A stretch of 64,000 nucleotides of DNA from Ethanoligenens harbinense YUAN-3 (GCF_000178115.2 NC_014828.1:1519310-1583309), one strand, 5' to 3'. Counted from the stretch's first letter, positions 9,804 through 18,693 are shown. The notes: generated by a model not told the origin, from the sequence alone. Program-made: numbers and translations.

Positions 9804-10723
9804 GACCTTGGCACGGTATCGTTGCCGCAGCCGCCGTATTGTTCATCCTGTTTGCCGATCTGGTGGGCAGACAGGGGCTTCCGTTTTTTTTGCAAACTCC
9901 GGCAAATCAAATCAACTCCGCCACCGGCGGGCTGCTGTATCCGGTTGATTCCAAACCGGCGCTGAAAGGTCTTTCCGTTCATTTCATCGATGTGGGGCAG
10001 GGGGACAGTGCATTCATCTGGTGCGGCGGCGAATCCATGATGATCGACGGCGGGCCGAACGACTCAAACGGCAAGGCCGAACAATACGTCGCATCTTATG
10101 GGATCAAGACGCTGAAATACATCGTGCCGACCCACCCGGACGAAGACCACACGGGCGGACTGAACGCAGTTGTCCAGCAACTTTCGGTGCAGAACGCGAT
10201 CATGACCGATGCCACCACCAATACCCAGACCTTCGAACGATTGGTCACGTCCATCAAGCAAAAACATATCAACGTACTGCGTGCCAAAGCGGGCAACCGG
10301 TACACATTGGGCGGCGCGACCTTCACGATCGAGGGCCCGGTACGGGGATACAGCGACACCAACGACATGTCCATTGTACTCAAACTGCAATATCAGAATC
10401 GGTCGTTCCTTTTCACGGGAGATGCACCGACCACTGCCGAGGCCGATATGCTGGCCACCGGCGAGAATTTAAGCGCCGATGTGCTGAAAGTGGGCCACCA
10501 CGGCAGCAAAACGGCAACCTCATCGGCATTCCTTAAAGCCGTTTCACCACGCTACGGCGTCATCAGCGTGGGAAAAGGCAACACCTATGGCCTGCCCAAC
10601 CAATCGGTGCTTGACCGGCTGAAAGCCGCGGGCGTGCAGCTTTTTCGTACGGATGTGCAAGGCACGATTGTGATGCAGACAGATGGCCAGACCATCACGG
10701 TCCAAACAGAGAAAGCTGCGTGA
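9776..10723 (+). CDS. ComEC/Rec2-like metallo-beta-lactamase-fold hydrolase, membrane anchored
   Basis: A 315-residue protein with an N-terminal membrane segment (about 12-30) and then a metallo-beta-lactamase domain like the C-terminal domain of ComEC: DVGQGDSAFIW, PTHPDEDHTGG (metal-binding HxDxDH), FTGDAP and VGHHGSKT. It probably cleaves a phosphoester, perhaps DNA, outside the membrane. It lacks the ComEC channel, so it is not itself a DNA uptake pore. ATG 9776 follows AAAGGGGAA and overlaps the ygiQ end. The DUF3006 gene directly downstream is a common partner of this protein type. Confidence 0.8.
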   Translation: MARQKKAALRPWHGIVAAAAVLFILFADLVGRQGLPFFLQTPANQINSATGGLLYPVDSKPALKGLSVHFIDVGQGDSAFIWCGGESMMIDGGPNDSNGKAEQYVASYGIKTLKYIVPTHPDEDHTGGLNAVVQQLSVQNAIMTDATTNTQTFERLVTSIKQKHINVLRAKAGNRYTLGGATFTIEGPVRGYSDTNDMSIVLKLQYQNRSFLFTGDAPTTAEADMLATGENLSADVLKVGHHGSKTATSSAFLKAVSPRYGVISVGKGNTYGLPNQSVLDRLKAAGVQLFRTDVQGTIVMQTDGQTITVQTEKAA

Positions 10724-10794
10724 CAAAACAACGGACGCAGGGAATAGACCGGAAAAGTGACATGGAAGCGCGCTTTGAAGGTGGGGGGCACGTT

Positions 10795-11013
10795 ATGAGA
10801 TATATCATCGACCGGTTCGAAGGTGAAACAGCCGTGCTGGAGGAAGACAGCGGCGTGATGCGCGATGTTCCCAGAAACCGATTGCCCGCAGGGGCGAAAC
10901 AGGGCGATGTGCTGACGGAAACAAACGGCATTTTTTCCGTAGACACTGCCGCCACCAAAAAACGGACGGAATCGATCCAAGAAAAAATACGGGACCTGTT
11001 CGACGGGCACTGA
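10795..11013 (+). CDS. DUF3006 domain protein
   Basis: A 72-residue acidic protein beginning MRYIIDRFEGETAVLE, the DUF3006 pattern, with PRNRLPAGAKQGDVL in the middle. DUF3006 proteins are small beta-rich proteins of unknown role that are frequently encoded beside ComEC-like hydrolases, as here. ATG 10795 is chosen because GGTGGGGGG lies just upstream. It probably shares a transcript with the hydrolase. Confidence 0.75.
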   Translation: MRYIIDRFEGETAVLEEDSGVMRDVPRNRLPAGAKQGDVLTETNGIFSVDTAATKKRTESIQEKIRDLFDGH

Positions 11014-11035
11014 ATGACAGCAGCGGGGAACGGCC

Positions 11036-11164
11036 ATGGACGATATTCTGAGAGAGCATACGAACTTCCCAATCTGTTCGACGATTATGACCACTCGGAT
11101 TATGGTCGTCTACAAGGCGACGCGCCCGCGTGTATCGGCCGCCGGAGTGGTGAAACCCGCTTAA
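11036..11164 (+). CDS. Doubtful 42-codon ORF between the DUF3006 and GNAT genes
   Basis: ATG 11036 is preceded by GGGGAACGGCC and opens a 42-residue frame (MDDILREHTNFP...) that ends at 11164. It resembles nothing I know, and its composition is mixed. It is the only candidate gene in the 175-bp gap and may be chance. Confidence 0.15.
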   Translation: MDDILREHTNFPICSTIMTTRIMVVYKATRPRVSAAGVVKPA

Positions 11165-11188
11165 AGTACCGGCAGGGAGGAACTGGAA

Positions 11189-11737
11189 ATGAGAACACCG
11201 ATTCTGGAGACCGAACGGCTTCTGCTGCGGCCCCTGACATCGGCAGATGCCGGCGCGGCGTTTCACAACTGGTCCGGCGACCGGGAAGCAACGAAATATA
11301 TGCGGTGGGAACTTCATCAGACTGTCGAGGACGCACGGGCGTGGCTTGCCAGAGAAGAAAAAAACGTAATGAGCGACACCGCTTACAATTGGGGCTTCGT
11401 GCTGAAAACAGCCGGAGAACTGATCGGTTCCGGCGGACTTTTCTATACGCGCAAACACGATATGATGGAGCTGGGGTATATTCTGGCGCGCAGCCAATGG
11501 AAACAGGGACTGGCTACGGAGGCGGCGCGGTCCATCGTAGAGTTTGCAAATCATACCTTGCGTCTGTCGCAGCTCTTTTGCTGCCATGCCGTTGAAAATA
11601 CGGCTTCCGGTAATGTAATGCGAAAAGTGGGCTTTGTGTATCAAAACGACGGGATGTACTCCAGTTTTGACGGCAAACGGATGTTTCGCTGCAAAGAATA
11701 CGTTCTACGCTTTGCAGACGCCGAACCACCGTGCTGA
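11189..11737 (+). CDS. GNAT family N-acetyltransferase, RimJ/RimL type
   Basis: A 182-residue acetyl-CoA-dependent acetyltransferase. The start MRTPILETERLLLRPL is typical of the RimJ/RimL/YdaF branch (COG1670), and the acetyl-CoA loop falls in ARSQWKQGLATEA. The end VMRKVGFVYQ is also typical. AGGGAGG lies just before ATG 11189. The substrate may be a protein N-terminus or a small amine. Confidence 0.85.
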   Translation: MRTPILETERLLLRPLTSADAGAAFHNWSGDREATKYMRWELHQTVEDARAWLAREEKNVMSDTAYNWGFVLKTAGELIGSGGLFYTRKHDMMELGYILARSQWKQGLATEAARSIVEFANHTLRLSQLFCCHAVENTASGNVMRKVGFVYQNDGMYSSFDGKRMFRCKEYVLRFADAEPPC

Positions 11738-11769
11738 TTTTATACTGAAAGATAGAAAGTGGATACACC

Positions 11770-13530
11770 ATGCATGTTTTAAAAAAATTTTTATCCTACT
11801 ACAAACCTTACCGCAAACTTTTCTACACCGACATGCTCTGCGCTGTACTGGCCTCGTCTGTGGATCTGGCGTTTCCGTTGATCCTCAGCTATCTGGCCCG
11901 CAATATTTTCAATAAAAGCCCGGATCAGATCCTGCACACGATTGCCATTGTGTGTGCGGCATTGCTGGGCATGTATGTCCTGCGTTATTTTTGCCAGTAC
12001 TACATCACCTCCTGGGGGCACATCATGGGGGCGCGGATGGAAAGCGACATGCGGCGCGACCTGTTTTACCATTTACAGCGCCTGTCCTTTTCCTATTACG
12101 ACCGCAACAATACCGGGGACATGATTTCCAAACTGGTTTCCGACCTGTTCGACATTTCGGAGCTTGCCCATCACGGCCCCGAGAACCTGTTCATTTCGCT
12201 GCTGAAAATGGCGGGGGCATTCGTTATTCTGCTCACCATCAATGTGCCGATGACACTCATCCTTATGGTTGTCACGGTGCTGATGCTGATCTATTCCTTT
12301 GACCAAAACCGGAAAATGCGTGCGGTCTTTTACGACAACCGTGTGAAGATTTCCGGCATTAACGCGCGGGTGCAAGACAGTCTGTCCGGTATCCGCGTAG
12401 TCAAATCCTTCGCCAATGAAGAGATCGAAAAACGCAAGTTTGACGAGAGCAACGACCATTTCTTCCTTTCCAAGTCCGACAGCTATCACTCCATGGGGCG
12501 CTTTTTCGCGGGCAATGAATTCTTCGAGGGCCTGTTATACATCGTGGTTCTGGCGGCAGGCGGTTTTTCCATTGTCAACCACACCCTGCGCATCTCCGAC
12601 CTCCCCATCTATATCCTGTATATCAACATCTATACCAACCCCATGGAGCTGCTCATCAATTTTACCGAGCAGTTCCAGAAAGGCTACGCAGGGTTCAAGC
12701 GATTTCTGGGCGTGGTGGAAACTGAGCCGGAGATCGTCCAAAAGCCCGATGCGAAGCCGTTGACACATGTAAAAGGCGATATCGAATACCGTCACGTGTC
12801 CTTTGCCTATCATCAAAAAGAAGGCAATGTGCTGGAGGACATCAACATCCGCATCCCGGCAGGGCGCACCATCGCACTGGTCGGACCTTCGGGCGGCGGG
12901 AAAACGACCCTCTGCTCTCTGCTGCCCCGCTTTTATGAGGTAAGCGGTGGCCGCATCACCATCGACGGTACCGATATCCGCGATATCACCTTGTCGTCGC
13001 TTCGCAATGCAATCGGCATGGTGCAGCAGGATGTATATCTCTTTGCGGGCTCCATCCGTGAAAACATTGCCTACGGCGATCCGGAGGCGGGCGATGCGGA
13101 AATCGAAGAGGCCGCCAAAAACGCCAATATCCACGACTTCATCCTCTCCCTGCCAGATGGATACGATACCTATGTGGGCGAGCGCGGCGTGCGGCTTTCG
13201 GGCGGGCAGAAGCAGCGCATTTCGGTTGCGCGGGTCTTTTTGAAGAACCCGCCGATTCTGATCCTGGATGAGGCTACGTCGGCGCTGGATAACGAGAGTG
13301 AGCGGCACATCCAGCAATCACTGGAAAAACTCTCGCAAAACCGTACCACCATTGTCATCGCTCACCGCTTGAGCACCATCGAACACGCGGATGAGATCGT
13401 TGTTATTACCGACGCGGGCATTGTGGAACGCGGTACCCATAAAGACCTCCTCAAAAGCGGCGGAATCTATGCCCGGTATTACAATATGCAGTTCGAGGGA
13501 TTGGAACAATCAGAAGGGTTTTACATGTAA
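11770..13530 (+). CDS. ABC exporter with fused membrane and ATPase domains
   Basis: A 586-residue half-transporter with six membrane segments in residues 1-320 followed by the nucleotide-binding domain: Walker A GPSGGGKTT, signature LSGGQKQR and Walker B ILILDEATSALD. This is the MsbA/BmrA/YfiB-type multidrug or lipid exporter architecture. It would work as a homodimer, since no partner half-transporter is nearby. A strong terminator follows, so it ends the transcript. The substrate is not predictable. Confidence 0.9.
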   Translation: MHVLKKFLSYYKPYRKLFYTDMLCAVLASSVDLAFPLILSYLARNIFNKSPDQILHTIAIVCAALLGMYVLRYFCQYYITSWGHIMGARMESDMRRDLFYHLQRLSFSYYDRNNTGDMISKLVSDLFDISELAHHGPENLFISLLKMAGAFVILLTINVPMTLILMVVTVLMLIYSFDQNRKMRAVFYDNRVKISGINARVQDSLSGIRVVKSFANEEIEKRKFDESNDHFFLSKSDSYHSMGRFFAGNEFFEGLLYIVVLAAGGFSIVNHTLRISDLPIYILYINIYTNPMELLINFTEQFQKGYAGFKRFLGVVETEPEIVQKPDAKPLTHVKGDIEYRHVSFAYHQKEGNVLEDINIRIPAGRTIALVGPSGGGKTTLCSLLPRFYEVSGGRITIDGTDIRDITLSSLRNAIGMVQQDVYLFAGSIRENIAYGDPEAGDAEIEEAAKNANIHDFILSLPDGYDTYVGERGVRLSGGQKQRISVARVFLKNPPILILDEATSALDNESERHIQQSLEKLSQNRTTIVIAHRLSTIEHADEIVVITDAGIVERGTHKDLLKSGGIYARYYNMQFEGLEQSEGFYM

Positions 13531-13554
13531 AGGCTTTTAGCTTTCCATGCCTGT

Positions 13555-13601
13555 CAACCCCGTTGTTTCGGCTTTTTTATGAATAACAGGGTTGTTTTTT
13601 T
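13555..13601 (+). terminator. Intrinsic terminator after the ABC exporter
   Basis: CAACCCCGTTGTT (13555-13567) pairs with AATAACAGGGTTG (13582-13594), with one mismatch and one wobble pair, followed by T7. Confidence 0.8.
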
Positions 13602-13760
13602 ATGAAAACAAGCGTTCAAATCCGATCTTCCCGCATAGACTGAAACAGTGCAGGCACGGCGGTTCGTCCATGCCTCTGCCGGGGCGGAACGGTTCCGCGA
13701 TGCCGGTTCGCGGACGTCATCTGTCCATCTGTTACGCCGTTTATGTCAGGAGGATATGCA

Positions 13761-14909
13761 ATGGATACTGCCACCTTGCCTCGTATCGGGGAGAAAGCGC
13801 CGGAATTTCAGGCGCAGTCTACCCACGGCATGATTTGTTTTCCTGCGGATTTCAAAGGAAAGTGGGTCGTGCTGTTGAGCCATCCAGGCGCTTTCAATCC
13901 GGTCTGCGCCAGCGAATTTCAGGAAATGGCGCGTTTGCAGAACCAGTTTGCCGAAAACAATTGCGCGTTGGTCGCATTTTCACCCGATTCCGCTGAAGCG
14001 CATGCCGCGTGGATGCGGGAATTGGAAAAAGATGCGCCCGGCGGCGCGGAAACTTTCGCCGGCATACCGCTTGTGGCGGATGACGGAGGCGTAATTGCCC
14101 GGCAGTACGGCGTGCTGCCGCAAGGCGCCGCACGACCTGTTCGCGGTGTGTTTTTTATGGATCCCCAAGCGACCATCCGCGCGGTTTTGCTCTATCCACG
14201 CGGTGTTGGCCGGAGCACGGGGGAAATTCTCCGTCTGCTGCTCGCACTGCAGGCGTTTGAAGCGGACGGCATGCCCATACCCGCAAACTGGGGGCCGGAA
14301 GCGAAAGGCGCTATCCGTACACCGCAGCCCAATACCGGCGACGGCGCCACGCAGTCCATGGACAGTCATCAGATTCTCGCCGCACAGGAAAACAGTTGGA
14401 GCTTTCAGGCCGAACCGATATCTGTGCAGCCGGAACCGCAGGTCACACCGGATGCAGTGTCCCAGCCGGGATATGCTGCCGCAGAAGCGGTTCCCGATAC
14501 GCTTTCCAATTCCGCTTTCGCTCAGGAAAGTCCCAAACCGCCCGTGGGCAATGCAAAACCTTCCCGGCAGCAGCTTCTGCACCCGGTCTCCCAGTCTGCC
14601 TGGGATGCATTGGCTCAGGCGCAGCCGCAGATGCTTGCGCCGGAGCAGGCGCTCCGGCAAGACGCTGTGCCGTCGATTTCTTCTTTTGTACATACTAACG
14701 CAAACGCTGCGTTTAAACCTTCTGCGGCAAAGTCCGATCCGTCTGTGCAGACGGGCAGCCAACCGGCACCGACAAAGACCGGAGGGAGCATTGCCGACCA
14801 GAATCGCCGGCTTCTTGGCGATCTGCTGGATAAGGAAGACGCCGAAAACGGCGACTCGCCGGATGGGCGGGATTATCTCATTATGCGGGATTTTCCGTAT
14901 AAAAAATAG
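13761..14909 (+). CDS. Peroxiredoxin-domain protein with a long disordered C-terminal extension
   Basis: Residues 1-175 are a Prx fold close to the Prx6/1-Cys branch. The peroxidatic site is HPGAFNPVC with Cys49, and an Arg in PVRGVFFMDP fits the catalytic Arg. The conserved Thr/Ser of the PxxxTxxC motif is Asn46, which is unusual. Residues ~190-355 are Gln/Pro/Ala/Ser-rich without predictable fold, and the last ~40 residues (LLGDLLDKEDAENG ... RDYLIMRDFPYKK) look conserved, perhaps a docking motif. ATG 13761 is preferred over 13743 because CAGGAGG lies seven bases before it. Flanking terminators make it monocistronic. Confidence 0.75.
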   Translation: MDTATLPRIGEKAPEFQAQSTHGMICFPADFKGKWVVLLSHPGAFNPVCASEFQEMARLQNQFAENNCALVAFSPDSAEAHAAWMRELEKDAPGGAETFAGIPLVADDGGVIARQYGVLPQGAARPVRGVFFMDPQATIRAVLLYPRGVGRSTGEILRLLLALQAFEADGMPIPANWGPEAKGAIRTPQPNTGDGATQSMDSHQILAAQENSWSFQAEPISVQPEPQVTPDAVSQPGYAAAEAVPDTLSNSAFAQESPKPPVGNAKPSRQQLLHPVSQSAWDALAQAQPQMLAPEQALRQDAVPSISSFVHTNANAAFKPSAAKSDPSVQTGSQPAPTKTGGSIADQNRRLLGDLLDKEDAENGDSPDGRDYLIMRDFPYKK

Positions 14910-14930
14910 AATGCCGGTACAACAAATAGG

Positions 14931-14973
14931 CAGGGCATGAAGCACGGTCAGGGTGTTTCATGCCCTGTTTTTT
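14931..14973 (+). terminator. Intrinsic terminator after the peroxiredoxin gene
   Basis: CAGGGCATGAA (14931-14941) pairs perfectly with TTCATGCCCTG (14957-14967), followed by T6. Confidence 0.9.
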
Positions 14974-14989
14974 ATATTCCGGCGGTTTC

Positions 14990-15019
14990 TTGCGCAGATA
15001 AAGCAGGACGTGTTATAAT
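14990..15019 (+). promoter_or_regulatory. Extended -10 promoter for the ybaK-like gene
   Basis: TGTTATAAT (15011-15019) is a perfect extended -10. TTGCGC lies 18 bases upstream (14990-14995). Confidence 0.7.
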
Positions 15020-15053
15020 ATGATTGGAAGTTTTTACATTAAAGAAGTGATCC

Positions 15054-15542
15054 ATGATGAAAACCAATGTGATGCGCATGTTGGACAAAGCGCATATTTC
15101 ATATGAAACGGCAACCTATGTGTATGACGAAAAAGACCTGAGCGGTGTACACGCCGCCACACAGGTGACAGTCATTACACCTGAACAATGTTTCAAAACG
15201 CTGGTGGCGCGCGCCGACCAGAACAATCTGTTCGTATTCTGTATCCCTGTGGCAAAGGAACTCGACCTGAAGGCGGGGGCTTCCGCATCCGGACAGAAGC
15301 GGATGGAACTGATCCATGTCAAGGAACTGCCGGTGTTGACAGGCTATCTGCGCGGCGGATGTTCCCCCATAGGCATGAAAAAAAACTATCCGGTATTCAT
15401 CGATCAAACCGCAATGCGGTTTGATCGGATCGGTGTCAGCGGCGGACACCGCGGCGTGCAAGTGATTCTTGCACCGGATGCGCTGGCCGGATTTGTGCAG
15501 GGGCAGTTCGCGCCGCTCACCCGGGCAGACGGGGCGCAGTAA
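15054..15542 (+). CDS. ybaK: Cys-tRNA(Pro)/Cys-tRNA(Cys) deacylase, YbaK/EbsC family
   Basis: A 162-residue editing domain that hydrolyses mischarged Cys-tRNA(Pro). Family landmarks are the N-terminal LDKAHISYE, the catalytic-region Lys in FKTLVAR, and GYLRGGCSPIGMKK followed by ISGGHRG-like VSGGHRGVQ. Length is normal. Two ATGs in tandem (15054, 15057) are possible starts. Confidence 0.9.
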   Translation: MMKTNVMRMLDKAHISYETATYVYDEKDLSGVHAATQVTVITPEQCFKTLVARADQNNLFVFCIPVAKELDLKAGASASGQKRMELIHVKELPVLTGYLRGGCSPIGMKKNYPVFIDQTAMRFDRIGVSGGHRGVQVILAPDALAGFVQGQFAPLTRADGAQ

Positions 15543-15581
15543 AACGGAACAACACATAACCAACGATAAGGCAGGGAACAG

Positions 15582-16892
15582 ATGCGGCAATTTCATCACA
15601 ATCAGCGCCATTTCCAACAAAGCGCTTCACTGCCGCGTATCAGCGCACAGGCATGGGATATCGAGCAATATGCGGAATGCGCCGTTCAGAAAAGACATGA
15701 CGGGCAGGTACGCTGCGCCGTATATTTTCGGGGCAACCTGAAGCTGGAACGGCTCAAACGGGCCGTTCTGCTCTCTTTGCACGCACTGCCGCAGTTGCAG
15801 GGTCGATATATCCCGGATGACAATCTGCCATATTGGCAGATCCATGATTCGGATATTTCGGATCTGTTCAGTATGGTCACCACTAATTGCACCGACGATG
15901 AGGTGATGTCCTTTTTATCAGACAGGACGGACGGTTTCCGCGGCCCGCAGATCCGGTTCAAACTGGTGCGCGGACAGGCGCGCGATACGCTTTGCATCAT
16001 CCTCAACCGCATGATTTGCGATGAAGCCGGCATGAAGGAATATCTGTATCTGCTCGGGCACATTTATTCCGACCTGCATGCGGCATCTTTTCAAGCCCCG
16101 CAGCCTGAAAAACTGTATATGCAACGTGTATTGCGCGCTCTGCCGCCTATTGCCCGCCTAAAGGCTGCTTTTCGCCGCCAGCCGGTGCTGAATATCCCGG
16201 CCGTGAAGCAATCGTTCCCTTTGAGTGGGGTGGCGGAAGTCCCATTTATTGTGACCAACACCCTCCCGGTCAGCCGCTATCAGGCGCTTGCACGCTTTGC
16301 CGTCTACCGCCATGTGGGCGTGGACGAAGTGTTGCTGACGGCATATATTCGCGCGGTCTATGCCATGCTGCGTGAGCGGCCTGGTGGGCCGTTCCCCGTT
16401 GTCTGCCAGACCGACCTGCGGCGCTTTCTGCCTTGGGGAACCGGCCGCGCGGCCTGCAGTCTGTCACTGCCGCTCTTGTTCGTTTCACCCGCAAAATTGC
16501 CTTCCGATTTTCATCAGACCCTGATGCTGGTACATAACCGCCTGTCCATGCTACACACATTATCTGCCGTGATCGAAAATGCCAAAGCACTCGGATATTT
16601 TCCGTTTTCCGCCAAACATGCGCAGGAGCATCTGGCATCGGTCAGCCTGCCGCATTACCTGTTCAACCACATCGGAAAAATAGACGGATCGCGTTTGGTA
16701 TTCGGCGATGTGGACATCAACGATGCCTATATCACCGGCCCGATCTACAATCAGCCGAATATCGCGCTGCACACAACGGTATATGAAGATTCTCTTACGC
16801 TCAGCTGCAACCTGACGGGAACGAGGGATGACTGGGCTACCTGCAAATATTTCCTGGCGCTTCTGATTCGTGAACTGCCCACCGAGCCTTGA
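15582..16892 (+). CDS. Condensation-domain-like protein (COG4908 type) with a degenerate active site
   Basis: A 436-residue protein with the chloramphenicol acetyltransferase/NRPS-condensation fold: an N-terminal half ending near residue 190 and a C-terminal half with NHIGKIDGSRLVFGDVDI. Such stand-alone proteins usually carry HHxxxDG; here residues 142-148 read NRMICDE, so both His are lost (the second is the catalytic base) and the Gly is Glu. It may be a non-catalytic binding protein or use other residues. No NRPS genes are nearby. It lies 40 bp after ybaK and may share its promoter. Confidence 0.65.
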   Translation: MRQFHHNQRHFQQSASLPRISAQAWDIEQYAECAVQKRHDGQVRCAVYFRGNLKLERLKRAVLLSLHALPQLQGRYIPDDNLPYWQIHDSDISDLFSMVTTNCTDDEVMSFLSDRTDGFRGPQIRFKLVRGQARDTLCIILNRMICDEAGMKEYLYLLGHIYSDLHAASFQAPQPEKLYMQRVLRALPPIARLKAAFRRQPVLNIPAVKQSFPLSGVAEVPFIVTNTLPVSRYQALARFAVYRHVGVDEVLLTAYIRAVYAMLRERPGGPFPVVCQTDLRRFLPWGTGRAACSLSLPLLFVSPAKLPSDFHQTLMLVHNRLSMLHTLSAVIENAKALGYFPFSAKHAQEHLASVSLPHYLFNHIGKIDGSRLVFGDVDINDAYITGPIYNQPNIALHTTVYEDSLTLSCNLTGTRDDWATCKYFLALLIRELPTEP

Positions 16893-16964
16893 CCGGCAGC
16901 TGCAAAAACTGCGTGGACTATCTCTCCCTGCTTCTGCATATGTTTTGACGGGGAGGGAAGCGGT

Positions 16965-17996
16965 ATGATGGACGATGAAAACGGTTTGCGCAACAGGCAA
17001 CGGGAATACGAGAGACCCTATCCGCGCCCATATACGCGTGAAACCATGCGCGGGAAGGGAAACAACCGGAACAGAAGCCACGCGACCCAGCCGAAGGGAA
17101 CCCAGCCGAAGGGAACCCAGCCGCATGTACTGGGCGTGCAGATTGTGATTTGCGTCCTGTCCCTGCTGGCCGTGCTTGCTTTACATATTGCCAAAAGCCC
17201 GGTGGACCAGACGATGCGTCAGGCGCTGAATAAAGCACTGACCAGCCAGTTAAATCAGAAAGAGCTGGCCGGGCAGATTTCACAGGTAATGAAGCGTTTG
17301 CAGATTGGGTTGCCGGATGTCAAGAGCGTATTCAACACATCGTCTAGAACCGTTTCCGCAGGCAGTTCAAAACCTGTCTCATCTTCCTCCGCGTTGTCAT
17401 CTTTGGCTTCTTCCGTTTCTTCTTCGGCTGTCGCTTCCCAGAACACGTCTTCATCCGGTGCATCTCAACCTGCGGAAAATCCCACAAGTTCTTCCGTCTC
17501 CGCCTCCCTGAGCGGAGAGGGAGGAGCGGACCTGACGGTGCAGCCGACAGGAAGTGTATTGGTACCGCCCGCCTCTGTCAGTCTGGGGCCGTACCTGCTT
17601 TCGGCACAACCCGTCTGGCCGGTACAGGGGCGTATCACATCCCCTTTCGGGTTCCGTATCAACCCGGTGACCCATAAGCACAGTTTCCACACCGGCATGG
17701 ATATTGCCGCGCCGAAGGATACGCCGATTTCTGCGGCTCTTCCGGGTGTTGTGAAGCAGGCCGGGCAGTCGGCGGACTACGGGAATTTTTTGCTGATCGA
17801 TCACGGCGGCGGAGTGGAAACCTTTTACGGCCATTGTGACCAGTTGCTTGTGGGGCAGGGGACGCCTGTCAAAATAGGGGATACCATCGCTAAAGTGGGG
17901 AGCACCGGGCTATCCACCGGCTATCACCTGCACTTTGAGATCCATATCGACGGCGTCTGTGTTGACCCTGCCCGTGCGCTAGGCGCGCAGGTGTAA
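16965..17996 (+). CDS. M23 (LytM-fold) metallopeptidase, SpoIVFA/SpoIIQ-like
   Basis: A 343-residue single-pass membrane protein. An Arg/Tyr-rich cytosolic N-terminus (with a TQPKG repeat) precedes one membrane helix at about residues 53-70. Next come an amphipathic stretch, a Ser-rich linker (about 125-190) and a C-terminal M23 domain (about 215-343). The zinc ligands look intact: HTGMD and HLHFEI, so it could cut peptidoglycan. The next gene is a SpoIVFB-like site-2 protease. This pairing matches SpoIVFA-SpoIVFB, where the M23-like partner controls the protease that processes pro-SigmaK. GGGAGGG precedes ATG 16965. Confidence 0.75.
   Translation: MMDDENGLRNRQREYERPYPRPYTRETMRGKGNNRNRSHATQPKGTQPKGTQPHVLGVQIVICVLSLLAVLALHIAKSPVDQTMRQALNKALTSQLNQKELAGQISQVMKRLQIGLPDVKSVFNTSSRTVSAGSSKPVSSSSALSSLASSVSSSAVASQNTSSSGASQPAENPTSSSVSASLSGEGGADLTVQPTGSVLVPPASVSLGPYLLSAQPVWPVQGRITSPFGFRINPVTHKHSFHTGMDIAAPKDTPISAALPGVVKQAGQSADYGNFLLIDHGGGVETFYGHCDQLLVGQGTPVKIGDTIAKVGSTGLSTGYHLHFEIHIDGVCVDPARALGAQV
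17086..17124 (+). repeat. 15-bp tandem repeat inside the M23 gene
   Basis: ACCCAGCCGAAGGGA occurs at 17086-17100 and 17101-17115, followed by a partial copy to 17124. It encodes TQPKG-TQPKG-TQP in the cytosolic tail and could vary in copy number. Confidence 0.9.
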
Positions 17997-18026
17997 AACC
18001 AGACGGGTAAAGTCGGGAGCTATTGC

Positions 18027-18659
18027 ATGAAAACCTGCAGGGTGACGTTCAGCGTTTATTTTCTGGTGTTGCTTACCTGCATGCTTGCACTGGATTCCAC
18101 CGGGCTGACGGCATTAGCGCTGTTCTGTGCGGCTATACATGAACTGGGACATTTTTCTGTGCTGCTGCTGTTTCATGTCCGTGTCCGCGCTATCTCGTTC
18201 CATATGTTTGGTGTGGATATCAATGCAGATGAAAGCAGACGCCTTTCGTATGGGAAAGAAGCTGTGCTGGCACTTGCAGGCGTGGCGGCCAACTTCCAGC
18301 TCTGCGCTGTGATGCTGATATGCTGGCGCCTGCATTTCTGGATGGGCCCGGCGCAGGCGATCTTTACCGTAAGCCTGTTCCTGGCGCTTTTCAACCTGTT
18401 ACCCGTAGGCAGTCTGGACGGCGGACGGGCGCTGGAAGCGTTGCTATGCGCACACGCCACACCACAAATGGCGACGCGCATCCTTCAGATATGCTCTGTT
18501 TCCATTTTGCTGCCTGCGGGTACATTCGGTTTCTGGTTGCTTATCCATGCGCAAAATGTCACATTGCTGGCGGCCGCTGTTTACTTGACCGTATCCTTGA
18601 TATGGCACGGTGGAAACACTGGAAAATCGTCTGAGCGACGAACAGCCGGAGTGCGTTGA
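18027..18659 (+). CDS. Site-2 protease family membrane metallopeptidase, SpoIVFB-like (M50)
   Basis: A 210-residue intramembrane protease with about five or six hydrophobic segments. Zinc ligands are His38 and His42 with Glu39 as base in HELGH, and Asp131 in NLLPVGSLDGGRAL. The compact form without PDZ or CBS domains resembles SpoIVFB, which cleaves pro-SigmaK in the mother cell. It starts 31 bp after the M23 gene, probably in one operon. A housekeeping role of an M50 paralogue cannot be excluded. Confidence 0.8.
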   Translation: MKTCRVTFSVYFLVLLTCMLALDSTGLTALALFCAAIHELGHFSVLLLFHVRVRAISFHMFGVDINADESRRLSYGKEAVLALAGVAANFQLCAVMLICWRLHFWMGPAQAIFTVSLFLALFNLLPVGSLDGGRALEALLCAHATPQMATRILQICSVSILLPAGTFGFWLLIHAQNVTLLAAAVYLTVSLIWHGGNTGKSSERRTAGVR

Positions 18660-18693
18660 TTCTGTCTGATTGTCTGATTTTTCCGTATTCCTA

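Noticed and set aside
11014-11595. A 193-codon frame on the plus strand overlapping the GNAT gene
   Set aside because: Most of it is the wrong frame of the clearly recognisable acetyltransferase.
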